Below the pieces are notes generated by a model that worked only from the letters and a program-made list of their open reading frames with translations, was not told where the DNA came from and ran no database searches. A stretch of DNA of 64,000 bases, from the NCBI GenBank assembly GCA_020633955.1, contig JACKCP010000002.1, forward strand, positions 186,001-250,000, given 5' to 3'. How positions within the stretch are numbered: the first letter of the stretch is position 1; each line of letters opens with the position of its first letter. The stretch is from Desulfobacteraceae bacterium (lineage in GTDB: Bacteria > Desulfobacterota > Desulfobacteria > Desulfobacterales > JACKCP01). A program made the translations under genes and the position numbers. Below are positions 35,766-44,120 of the stretch, piece by piece.

Positions 35766-37148
35766 CTACTTTTTATACTTCAAAAGTTCAGGTTTTTCAG
35801 TTGAACCTGTTGCGTTTGGATAGTTTTTTGCTTTTTTGGAGTCGGTTTTTCCCTCTAAAAGAAGCTCTGCTTCATGCATGAAATGGTTGAATCTGTTTTT
35901 ACACTCATAAAATCCATGCCACCATGCATAGTCAGGAGCCATCATTGCTGTACCCATTCTTGCTCTTCTTCCTTCATGATGCCAAAGCTCATAAAATTCA
36001 ACCTCAAGTACTTCGTCAAAGAATTTTGACTTATCAAGTTTTCCCTCTGCATAAAGTTTATCGAGCATTTCCTTTGCAGGCTTGTAATATACTTCGTTGT
36101 ATTCTTTTATTACATTGTCTGTTTTTCTGTAATGATCGTCTGTCCATGATTTGGAATGACACTGCTGACAGACAAGTGCCATTTTTGATCTTTCCTCTTC
36201 CCAGTTTGTATCTGCTGGAAAAGCCGTGAAATTTTCAGGCCTTACTGTCAATGGAGCCTGAAGTTCCCAGGATAGTCTTTCTGTAACATCATGGCTTGTA
36301 TTAACACCTTTTACACCTGACATGTGACATGAAGCGCAAGTCGGCCCTCTGTAATCCACACCAGGTGTCCATGTGCCAGGAGCTGCATCAAAATTATATT
36401 CATCCTTAAAAGTATGGTAAATATCACCATGCTTTGATTCATTGTAAATTTCAATCTGAGGATGGTCAGGTCCAAGGTGGCACTGTCCGCAGGCCTCTGG
36501 TTTTCTTGCTTCTGCTACTGAAAATCTGTGTCTTGTGTGACAGCTTGTACAGCTTCCAAGGCTTCCGTCAGGATTAAGGCGTCCTACACCGACATTTGGC
36601 CATGAACCTTCTTTGAAAGAACCGTCTTTTTCCATTTCAACAACACTTCCATGGCAGTAAAAACACCCGGCTTCCCTTTCAAGCTCTGAGTTCATCCCGT
36701 CATTGAGCCAGGGATCAATTTTCCATATAACCTCAAGTGTATTGGCATGCTTGCTTTTTGCATATTCCTCAGCTTCCTGGGCATGACATCTTGAGCAGTC
36801 TTTTGGAGAAACTATTGTTGAAATTGGAACATAATATTTTGAATCTCCGTAGGGAAGATCTTTGTTGTTATATTCTTTTTTATGGGCTGTATTTATATCC
36901 GAATCGCCTGGTTCCGCCCTGTGACAGTCATAGCATGTAATTCCTGCATGTGCATGCCTGCTCATTGCCCAGTCTGCAACAAGTCCCGGATTAAGTTCTC
37001 CGTGGCATTCAATACAGGCCTTTGCCTCTTCAGGCATGGCTCTTTCAACGGTCATGACCTTTGGCTTGGAATAATTTGCTATCCCTGCATAGGCAATCCC
37101 GAAAATAAAAATCAGAATTATAAATGCTGATATTGATTTCAGTTTCAT
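35766..37148 (-). CDS. Octahaem c-type cytochrome of the HAO family (HaoA-like)
   Basis: A 460-aa periplasmic multihaem cytochrome with exactly eight CXXCH motifs (CIECH, CYDCH, CSRCH, CFYCH, CTSCH, CGQCH, CASCH, CQQCH) and a signal peptide or membrane anchor (residues 4-22). Length and spacing fit the octahaem hydroxylamine oxidoreductase-like group, whose anaerobic members act as nitrite or hydroxylamine reductases. The gene follows a NapC/NrfH-type tetrahaem quinol dehydrogenase gene, the HaoCA arrangement of anaerobes. I infer a reductive, detoxifying or respiratory role. Direction of catalysis is not provable from sequence. Confidence 0.85.
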   Translation of the reverse strand: MKLKSISAFIILIFIFGIAYAGIANYSKPKVMTVERAMPEEAKACIECHGELNPGLVADWAMSRHAHAGITCYDCHRAEPGDSDINTAHKKEYNNKDLPYGDSKYYVPISTIVSPKDCSRCHAQEAEEYAKSKHANTLEVIWKIDPWLNDGMNSELEREAGCFYCHGSVVEMEKDGSFKEGSWPNVGVGRLNPDGSLGSCTSCHTRHRFSVAEARKPEACGQCHLGPDHPQIEIYNESKHGDIYHTFKDEYNFDAAPGTWTPGVDYRGPTCASCHMSGVKGVNTSHDVTERLSWELQAPLTVRPENFTAFPADTNWEEERSKMALVCQQCHSKSWTDDHYRKTDNVIKEYNEVYYKPAKEMLDKLYAEGKLDKSKFFDEVLEVEFYELWHHEGRRARMGTAMMAPDYAWWHGFYECKNRFNHFMHEAELLLEGKTDSKKAKNYPNATGSTEKPELLKYKK

Positions 37149-37184
37149 AAAAAGACTCCTTCTCCTTTTATCCTGCGATATAGT

Positions 37185-37718
37185 TTAATTCAGCTGTGTA
37201 CCTGCTGAATAAGTTTCCTTTTTTATGTGAACAAGAGGAGCATGACATTCCATGCAGCTTCTCTGCGGGGTTGAATAAACGGCTTCCCTGTGAGCTTTCA
37301 TTGCGCCTCTGTCTGTCTGAATATATAAAATATTTGAATGGCAGTTCATGCAGGTTTTATTCTGCATTTCCCTGTGAACCTTTTCCTGCATTTCCTCTTT
37401 ATTGTATTCCCCGAAAAACAGGTGAGCAAAAACATCTTTAAGTCCATGTTTTGTCTTTAAAAAGAAAAACTCAATTGTATTCTCGGGCGGAGGAAGGTGA
37501 CAGTCCATGCATGTTGCCTTAAACCCTTTATCATTTGAGGCATGGGTTGATGTACGCCAGGATTCAACAGCGGCCTCTATTTCATGGCATGAAGCACAAA
37601 AACCCGGCGTTGAGGTAACTGTCATAACCTTGTATGTAAATGCAGTCAGTAAAAAACCGATGAAAACTGCCAGCCCGAAAAGAAGAAAAGATATGGTTAC
37701 TACCTTTTTCTTTTTCAA
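37185..37718 (-). CDS. NapC/NirT-type tetrahaem cytochrome c, quinol dehydrogenase (HaoC-like)
   Basis: A 177-aa membrane-anchored cytochrome. One N-terminal helix (residues 8-28) is followed by four haem motifs: CASCH, CMDCH (CMDCHLPP), CMNCH and CMECH. Such proteins carry electrons from the quinol pool to periplasmic multihaem reductases. It lies 36 bp upstream of the haoA-like gene and should be its electron donor. Confidence 0.88.
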   Translation of the reverse strand: MKKKKVVTISFLLFGLAVFIGFLLTAFTYKVMTVTSTPGFCASCHEIEAAVESWRTSTHASNDKGFKATCMDCHLPPPENTIEFFFLKTKHGLKDVFAHLFFGEYNKEEMQEKVHREMQNKTCMNCHSNILYIQTDRGAMKAHREAVYSTPQRSCMECHAPLVHIKKETYSAGTQLN

Positions 37719-38097
37719 AAATTCACCCCTGATTTATTTTTTTGTTCAGAACTAAAAAATATGGAAACGATGTTTATTAATAACAGAATCAGTAGCCAGG
37801 TTCAGCAATTTTATTTAATTTTAATAAGATAAGATTATTTAATACTATTGAAAGTCAAAAAGATTTTATCTTCTAAAAATTATAACAAATACATAGTGAT
37901 TAAATTTGAAACTGAACAAAAATCTTAAATTTATCTGCCCAAAAATAATCCAATAAAATTTTATCTGATTGAAAATCAAATTTAAAAGTCTTTTTTTCAT
38001 TCAATTTTTTTCTTATGGAAAGAAGAATTTCGCAGTTTAGTGCCGTTTAAACTTTAAAAAACCAAAAAAGGAAAAAAATGAAAGAAAAATAACAGCT

Positions 38098-38460
38098 ATG
38101 TTCATTATTTTACAGGATAGAAAAGAACTTCCTGACTGCATTGAGCCCATCAGTTCACAAAAAACCCTATTACATGTTTAGAGACTGGAAAGCAGGTCTT
38201 AACAAGATTATATTTTCCTGCCAAAGAGGGGGAATTTGACTTCTCGCCTGTGATGGTCACAGATTGCAGTTTAAAAAACAAACCAGCAATTTAATATTGA
38301 CCTTTTTAATTATAAGGTTGAATAATATCCTGAAATAACGCTGAATGTCAGTATTTGAGACACGGTAAAAAACTTTAAGGAAGAAAAGGCTGATATCAAA
38401 AATGAATTATTTACAAAGAAGGTTTCAAATATTGCAGTTAAATTTATGAAAAAGGCACTT
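38098..38460 (+). pseudogene. Degraded coding remnant of unknown family
   Basis: The gap 37740-38520 holds no intact gene, but codon-like text runs across shifting frames. A short frame starts at ATG 38098 and ends at the TAG at 38179-38181. A second frame (starting about 38155) gives NPITCLETGKQVLTR and then FPAKEGEFDFSPVMVTDC. A third frame (about 38310-38460) gives NIDLFNYKVE, a stop, and DTVKNFKEEKADIKNELFTK. Several frameshifts and stops make it a decayed gene at most. The family is not recognised. Confidence 0.35.
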
Positions 38461-38526
38461 TGAAAGAAGGACAAACAAAAATCAATTTAATAAAAAAAAT
38501 TTTGAACAGTAATTAAAAATAAAATT

Positions 38527-38562
38527 CTTCTTTTACTCATTATTTTTTATGAGTAAAAGAAG
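38527..38562 (-). terminator. Terminator after the RND operon
   Basis: Perfect 14-bp stem CTTCTTTTACTCAT/ATGAGTAAAAGAAG with an 8-nt loop and AT-rich flanks on both strands. Confidence 0.75.
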
Positions 38563-38650
38563 TAAAAATTTGCAGTGCCATCAAAAAATTTTGATATCTT
38601 CCTTATTTTCCAAAAAAACATAAATATTATTTTTCTTTTTGCAAAATAAT

Positions 38651-41600
38651 TCATTTGCCTGAACTTAAAAAACCAATCAAATCATCTGCAATTGAATAAA
38701 AAAGAGGAATAAAAAAAAGCGTAAGAAATGTTGAAACAATAAGTCCTCCTACAGCAACAACTGCAAGCGGAGCAAGCCGTTCAAGACCCACAGCAAGTTT
38801 TAATGCAACAGGAAGCATTCCTGCAGCTGTACTTGCGGCAGTCATAAGAACAGGTCTTGTCCTTTTCTGAATTGACAAAGATACCGCCTCAAAGCGCGAA
38901 ACCCCTTCCTTTCTTTTTTCAGTAATAAAATCAAGAAGTAAAATGGCATTATTTACTACAATACCAGATAAAAGAATTACTCCCATAAATGCAGGCATGC
39001 ACATGCTTTCCCCTGAAAAAAGAATTGCCCATACAGCACCTGTCATGGCAAATGGAATTGAAATCATTATAACAAAGGGAAGAACAAATGATTTGTTTGA
39101 AATTACAAGAAAGAAATAAACAAGCACAACAGACAGAAGAACTGCATTTTTAAGTCCTCCAAAACTTTGATCCATTGCTTTTTTTTCTCCTTCCTGAGAA
39201 ATTTCATAACCATAAGGAAGATCAAGTTCATTTATTATTTTTAAAACATCTTTCTGAACAAATGAAATCGGAGCAAGGTCTCTGAAACCTTTTATGTTTA
39301 CAGAATTTTCAAAATTTTTTCTTGTATTTGTCTCCCTTTTAAAATCAGTTTTAAACTCTGCAATTTCCATTAAGGGAACAAATCCGCTTTTTGTTTTTAT
39401 GCTAAGATTTTTAAGGTTTTTTATTATTTGCTGATCATTTTGCAGAAAACTTAAATTCACAAAAAATCCCTGATGATTTTTTACATTGAAAAATGAAACA
39501 TCAATACCAGAAGACAAGGCATTAAGATATTTTCCTATATCTGAAGAAGTAATTCCAAGTCTGTTCATTTTTTCAAAATCAGGAATTATCATAATTTCAG
39601 GCTTATCCCTGTTCCATGATCTTGAAACATCAGTAATTCCTTTTACTTTTTTAAGCCTTTCTTCTGCAATACCGGCATATTTATCCAGAATATCAGGATC
39701 TTTACCTGTAATCATAAGATCTATTGGAGCTGCAATTGAAGAAAGAGGTGTTGCTCCGTATTCGTATACTTCAAAACTTTTAATCCCTTTGATCTGACCA
39801 ATTAATATTCTTAAATCCTTTTTTATGTCCCAGATCGATTTTTCTCTTGAAAACCTGTCATTTAAAGCTATGGTAATTTTTACCTCATTTGTGGTTCTTT
39901 TTGAACCAAAGCTTATTTTTCCAGGTTCAGAACCCCCAAGAACTGAAACTCTTTTTACTCCTTCAATATTTTTTATTATTTCTTCAACTTCAAATGCCCT
40001 GTTTTCTGTTTCATCAATTGGTGTTCCTGGCCAGGTTTTTAAGTCAATTATAATTATTCCTGTATCCATTGGAGGCATCAGGTTTCTTCCTGCAAGGGGA
40101 ATCTGCTTTAAACTTAAGCCAAGAAATAAAATCATTGGAATAATAAGAAAATATTTTTTACCAGCAGATATTCTAAAAATATAATCAAAAAATTTAATTG
40201 CCGGATCTACTATAAAAGAAGAAAAATATTCCATTTTTTCTGAAATAAACTGTTCCGGTTTTGTTTCCTTTTTAAGATATGGAAATAAAAGCGGAATAAG
40301 AGTTACTGAAACAATAAAGGAAGAAAACAAAGACATTGTAAGAACAATTGCAAGCGGTCTTAAAATCTGCTGGGTATATCCTCCCACAAACATTACAGGA
40401 ATTAAAACTGCAATTGTTGTCATAGTTCCTGAAAAATCTGCCGCAAAAATTTCCTTTACTCCGTCTGCAGAAGCTTTGAGCAAAGGCTTTTTATATTCTC
40501 TTAAATGCCGGTCAATGTTTTCAGCAACAACAACAGTATCATCAACAAGAAGCCCTACAGCAAGAATTATTCCTGTAAGAGTGACAATATTTAGTTCTAT
40601 GTCAAAAAGATACATGCCTGCAAATGTAAGAAGAAAAGTAACTGGAATTGAAATCAGAGTTAAAAGCGTGGCTCTTGTTCCTGCAAGAAAAATAAAAATA
40701 ACTATTCCTGTTAAAACAATTGAGCTTTTAAGAGCATTTATCATATTTGAAACAGAAAGCTCGATTATTTCTCCGGGTGTGTCTGTTATTTCAATATTAA
40801 AATCAGGATATTTTTCTTTAAGGCCGGGAAGAATTTCTTTTATCTGCTTAAATGTTTCATAGGTATTGCCGTTTTCTGATCTTAAAATATTTACTGCAAC
40901 GCCTTTTTTATAATTGCCGTGATAAAAAAAGGTTTTAAAAGCTGAGCCCATTTTTACTTCTGCAAAATCAGAAAGATAAATTGTCTCACCTGTATCTTTT
41001 ACCTTAACAGAAATATTTTCAATTAAATCAGCCCTTGTTTTTTCTCCGGCAAGAGATACTGATATTTCTCTTAAACCGTTTCTTATTATGCCGCCAGGAA
41101 TATTTGAGTTACTTTTTGATACTGCTGAAATAACTTCATCAAGACTTAAATTATATTTTTCCATTTTAACCGGATCAGCCTTGATCTCAACTTGTGGTAT
41201 TTCACCTCCGAAAACTTCAACATCTGAAACAAGGCTTTTATTTAAAAGATATTCTTTAATATCATTTTCACAAAGCTGTCTTATAAAATCCAACCCATAG
41301 GCAGAATTTTTGGGTGAAATTCCAAGTGTTGCAACAGGAGCAGTTGCTGAAGTAATTTTAAAAATTTTTGGAGGAAGAACACCTTGTGGAAACTGAGAGC
41401 TTATTTTATTTATTGCATTTGAAACTTCAGATGCTCCAAGAGAAGCATTTTTTTCATATTCAAACTCAATATTTACAACACAGCTTCCGTCTTTGGATAC
41501 AGTTGTTATATCCCTTGCCATATCGATTGATTTAAGAGCTGTTTCAATTTTTTTGGCAACCCTTGATTCAATATCATCTGCTAAAGCGTTCGGCCAGATT

Positions 41601-41746
41601 ACAACCACAGAAGCTCCCGGATAATCTGCATCAGGAAAAAGGTTTAATGGTAATTTTTTAAAACCTGCAAATCCAAGTACCATTACAATACAAAACACTG
41701 AAATTATTAAATGGGGATAGTTCTGATATTTTTTAAAAAAATCCAT
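38651..41746 (-). CDS. RND efflux transporter, inner-membrane pump (AcrB/MexF type)
   Basis: A 1031-aa resistance-nodulation-division pump with 12 predicted helices and two large periplasmic loops. It includes the family segments FPDADYPGASVVV near residue 35, the TM4 relay GLLVDDTVVVAENIDRHL (acidic proton-relay residues), and FIPLFYS near the end. It is last in a three-gene set: sirohaem protein, adaptor, pump. No TolC-type outer-membrane gene is present nearby. Substrates cannot be stated. Confidence 0.93.
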   Translation of the reverse strand: MDFFKKYQNYPHLIISVFCIVMVLGFAGFKKLPLNLFPDADYPGASVVVIWPNALADDIESRVAKKIETALKSIDMARDITTVSKDGSCVVNIEFEYEKNASLGASEVSNAINKISSQFPQGVLPPKIFKITSATAPVATLGISPKNSAYGLDFIRQLCENDIKEYLLNKSLVSDVEVFGGEIPQVEIKADPVKMEKYNLSLDEVISAVSKSNSNIPGGIIRNGLREISVSLAGEKTRADLIENISVKVKDTGETIYLSDFAEVKMGSAFKTFFYHGNYKKGVAVNILRSENGNTYETFKQIKEILPGLKEKYPDFNIEITDTPGEIIELSVSNMINALKSSIVLTGIVIFIFLAGTRATLLTLISIPVTFLLTFAGMYLFDIELNIVTLTGIILAVGLLVDDTVVVAENIDRHLREYKKPLLKASADGVKEIFAADFSGTMTTIAVLIPVMFVGGYTQQILRPLAIVLTMSLFSSFIVSVTLIPLLFPYLKKETKPEQFISEKMEYFSSFIVDPAIKFFDYIFRISAGKKYFLIIPMILFLGLSLKQIPLAGRNLMPPMDTGIIIIDLKTWPGTPIDETENRAFEVEEIIKNIEGVKRVSVLGGSEPGKISFGSKRTTNEVKITIALNDRFSREKSIWDIKKDLRILIGQIKGIKSFEVYEYGATPLSSIAAPIDLMITGKDPDILDKYAGIAEERLKKVKGITDVSRSWNRDKPEIMIIPDFEKMNRLGITSSDIGKYLNALSSGIDVSFFNVKNHQGFFVNLSFLQNDQQIIKNLKNLSIKTKSGFVPLMEIAEFKTDFKRETNTRKNFENSVNIKGFRDLAPISFVQKDVLKIINELDLPYGYEISQEGEKKAMDQSFGGLKNAVLLSVVLVYFFLVISNKSFVLPFVIMISIPFAMTGAVWAILFSGESMCMPAFMGVILLSGIVVNNAILLLDFITEKRKEGVSRFEAVSLSIQKRTRPVLMTAASTAAGMLPVALKLAVGLERLAPLAVVAVGGLIVSTFLTLFFIPLFYSIADDLIGFLSSGK

Positions 41747-41759
41747 ATTTTTATCTTTT

Positions 41760-42848
41760 TTAAAGTCTTAATTTTGTATTGTTTGAAAGAGTCATTAAAA
41801 ACGAGGGATACCCTGTAACAAGACGGTCATTTTCATTTACAGACAAAGAATCTATAACTGTCATATGACCTTCTGTCCCTTTTATATCAACCTGCAATTT
41901 TTCAACTCTGTTATTTTCCCTGATTTTAAAAACATAATCATAATTTTTAAGGGAAAGGACTGCATCTGAGGGAACAACAAGACCTTTGACAGTTTTTCTT
42001 ATTACAACAGCAGTTACTTTTGTTCCTGCCGGAAAATAAAAATCTTTTAAATCAAATCTTTTTGATTCCACCTGTATTGTTTCGCTGTCTTTTAAGATTT
42101 TTGGATTAATTTTTTCAACTGAAGTTGAAATTTTTTTATTGTTCTGGCTTAAAATTATTTTGTTGTCATTAATGTCTGGCATAAAACTTTTTGGCAGGTA
42201 AAGAACTGCATAAAAGCCTTTTTCTCTGTTTTCAATTTCAAACAGATTTTTTCCTTTTAATACAAATTCTGATCTTTCCGCATTTGTTTCAAGAACAACC
42301 CCTTTGCATGGAGAATAAATTTTTGAAAATTCAAGCTCCTGTTTCAAAACATCTTTTTCTGCTTTGGCTTTTTCCATAAGACCAAGAACTTTTTCATAAT
42401 CAGACTTTGACTTGTCATATTCATCTTCTGAAACTCCTCCGCCCTTTAAAAGCGATTTGTTTCTTGAGTATCTTTTTTCAAAAAAAACTTTTTCGGCTTC
42501 AAGCCTCTTAATTTCTCCCTGAGCCGCCCTAATTTTTTCACTGATTATTTTTGTGTCAAGAATTGCAATAAGCTCGCCTTTTGAGACAAAATCGCCCTTT
42601 TCTTTTTCAAGAAATTCAACATAGCCTTCAGTTCTTGAAATAATTTTAATAATTTCATCAGGTCTTATTTCGGCTGAAGTTTTGTATTTTAAATCAAGGC
42701 TTCCTTTTCTTACTTCACAAGAATCTGCCAGAACTTCTTTTTTTGCAGAAGACTTAAAAGAATTTAAAAGGTCTTTTCTTTTTTTCACAATAAAAATTCC
42801 TGAAAAAACCAGCCCCGTGATAATCAGAAAAAAAATAATTTTTTTCAT
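41760..42848 (-). CDS. RND periplasmic adaptor (membrane fusion) protein
   Basis: A 362-aa HlyD/AcrA-type adaptor that links the RND pump to an outer-membrane channel. It has an N-terminal membrane anchor (residues 2-20), a biotinyl-lipoyl-like region (GYVEFLEKEKGDFVSKGELIAIL), a coiled-coil hairpin (about residues 105-170), the second lipoyl half (YSPCKGVVLETNAERSEFV), and a beta-barrel region near the C-terminus. It starts 3 bp after the sirohaem gene and ends 13 bp before the pump gene. Confidence 0.92.
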   Translation of the reverse strand: MKKIIFFLIITGLVFSGIFIVKKRKDLLNSFKSSAKKEVLADSCEVRKGSLDLKYKTSAEIRPDEIIKIISRTEGYVEFLEKEKGDFVSKGELIAILDTKIISEKIRAAQGEIKRLEAEKVFFEKRYSRNKSLLKGGGVSEDEYDKSKSDYEKVLGLMEKAKAEKDVLKQELEFSKIYSPCKGVVLETNAERSEFVLKGKNLFEIENREKGFYAVLYLPKSFMPDINDNKIILSQNNKKISTSVEKINPKILKDSETIQVESKRFDLKDFYFPAGTKVTAVVIRKTVKGLVVPSDAVLSLKNYDYVFKIRENNRVEKLQVDIKGTEGHMTVIDSLSVNENDRLVTGYPSFLMTLSNNTKLRL

Positions 42849-42851
42849 TTT

Positions 42852-43640
42852 TTAAACCCTGTTTTTAAGTGATTCAAAAATTTCATCATTAAAAATATCT
42901 GAAAATCTTTTTGCCCCTTTTTTCTGGGAAAGCATAAAATCAACAGCTGAATCAATAATTTTCAAAACTTCATTTTCTGTATAAATTTCACCAAGATCCT
43001 TTCCAAGCCTTGGATGACGCCCAAGCTTTCCACCTGCTAGAATCCTGAAACCTTTTTTTTCTTCAATTATTGTTTTTGCGGGACATCTTTTTATGCATTC
43101 ATTGCAAAAAAGGCATTTTTCATAATCAATTACTAAAGAACCGTTTTTAAAAAAAACAGCTCTTTCCACACATCCTTTTACACATGACATGCATTTTATA
43201 CACGGCTCGTCTGTAACAACAGGCCTTGATGCTGCAATAAGACCTATGTCTGAAATCTGCGGCCTTGAACATGAGTTTGGACAAAATGATACACTTACCC
43301 TAAATTCCTGATGAAACTTTATTTTATCTTTTGAATTTTTTTTAAGAAAGGACAAAATATCTTTTTTTAAAAGAAGGGATTCAATTTTATTTAAAAAATC
43401 AGGACTTGCCTTGATTGCATTTTTACAGTTTTTTTCTCCAAAGCATGCCTCAAGGCTAAAACCTTTTATTTCTTTTTCCATGTTGTTCAAAAACCTGTTT
43501 TTTGCTTCTGCAAGATGAAAAGGCAAAACTTTTTCTGAATTTAATTCTTTTGCCAAATCCTCAACCTTTATTTTTACTTTTTTTCTTACAAAAAACGGCA
43601 CTTTTGAAAGTTCTTTTTTCGCTTCATCGCTCCACTTCAT
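42852..43640 (-). CDS. Sirohaem sulfite/nitrite reductase-like ferredoxin protein
   Basis: A roughly 262-aa redox protein. The N-terminus matches the PCP_red-type motif (MKWSDEAKKELSKVPFFVR). A CX5C pair (CFGEKNC) and a CX3C pair (CPNSCSRPQISDIG) form the sirohaem/[4Fe-4S] ligand set. Two ferredoxin clusters follow (CIKCMSCVKGC and CLFCNECIKRC). It resembles small sirohaem reductases. The ATG at 43640 is chosen because it has AAGGG upstream and places the FNR-like box at the same distance as for the cupin gene; a longer frame begins at 43697. It heads the RND operon. Confidence 0.85.
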   Translation of the reverse strand: MKWSDEAKKELSKVPFFVRKKVKIKVEDLAKELNSEKVLPFHLAEAKNRFLNNMEKEIKGFSLEACFGEKNCKNAIKASPDFLNKIESLLLKKDILSFLKKNSKDKIKFHQEFRVSVSFCPNSCSRPQISDIGLIAASRPVVTDEPCIKCMSCVKGCVERAVFFKNGSLVIDYEKCLFCNECIKRCPAKTIIEEKKGFRILAGGKLGRHPRLGKDLGEIYTENEVLKIIDSAVDFMLSQKKGAKRFSDIFNDEIFESLKNRV

Positions 43641-43707
43641 AAAAACAACCCTTTTGTAAAGTTTATTTGAAACCTTTAATATATTTTCCTGAATCATATA
43701 AAAAAGA

Positions 43708-43723
43708 TTTGATTTAGATCAAA
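43708..43723. promoter_or_regulatory. FNR/HcpR-like box upstream of the sirohaem gene
   Basis: Perfect palindrome TTTGAT-TTAG-ATCAAA, centred about 75 bp upstream of the preferred start codon of the sirohaem protein gene. It is the third matching site in the window. Confidence 0.78.
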
Positions 43724-43739
43724 AACCTAAAAAATTTTT

Positions 43740-44120
43740 TGGGGCAACCAAACTTTTATTTTGAATGCGAAAATCCTGACCCCCATCTTGGATGTGATCC
43801 TGGAATAGACTATTAGGAAAAATCTCTGTTTTATATTTTTTTTCAGAGCATTAAAACCTTTGTATCAGGCAATTTTTTAAAAGCCTGATAAAAGGTTTAA
43901 AAAAATTCAGTCAACCTGTCAGAAATTAAATTTTTACTAAAAACATATATATAAAATACTCAATTCAGATTTAACTTAAAGAATAAGCCCTCATTGAAAG
44001 GGGAAAAAAATCTGTTTATATAAAAATCTCTTTTCTTTGTTCTGGATTTAAAAAAATTTATCTGATATTTCCGGCTTTAATTTTAAATTTAAAATAAAGC
44101 TTAATTAAAAGGATATAATC
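43740..44120. other. Non-coding gap with a strong stem-loop
   Basis: About 380 bp with no gene. It contains a near-perfect 17-bp inverted repeat (AAACCTTTGTATCAGGC at 43854-43870 paired with GCCTGATAAAAGGTTT at 43883-43898). A short codon-like tail (ENPDPHLGCDPGIDY, then a stop, about 43769-43815) may be the last part of a lost gene. Nothing else is supportable. Confidence 0.4.

Noticed and set aside
37855..37875. TTGAAAGTCAA as an FNR/HcpR site upstream of the hao genes
   Set aside because: The spacer is 3 bp rather than 4-6 and the flanks do not match the three good sites.
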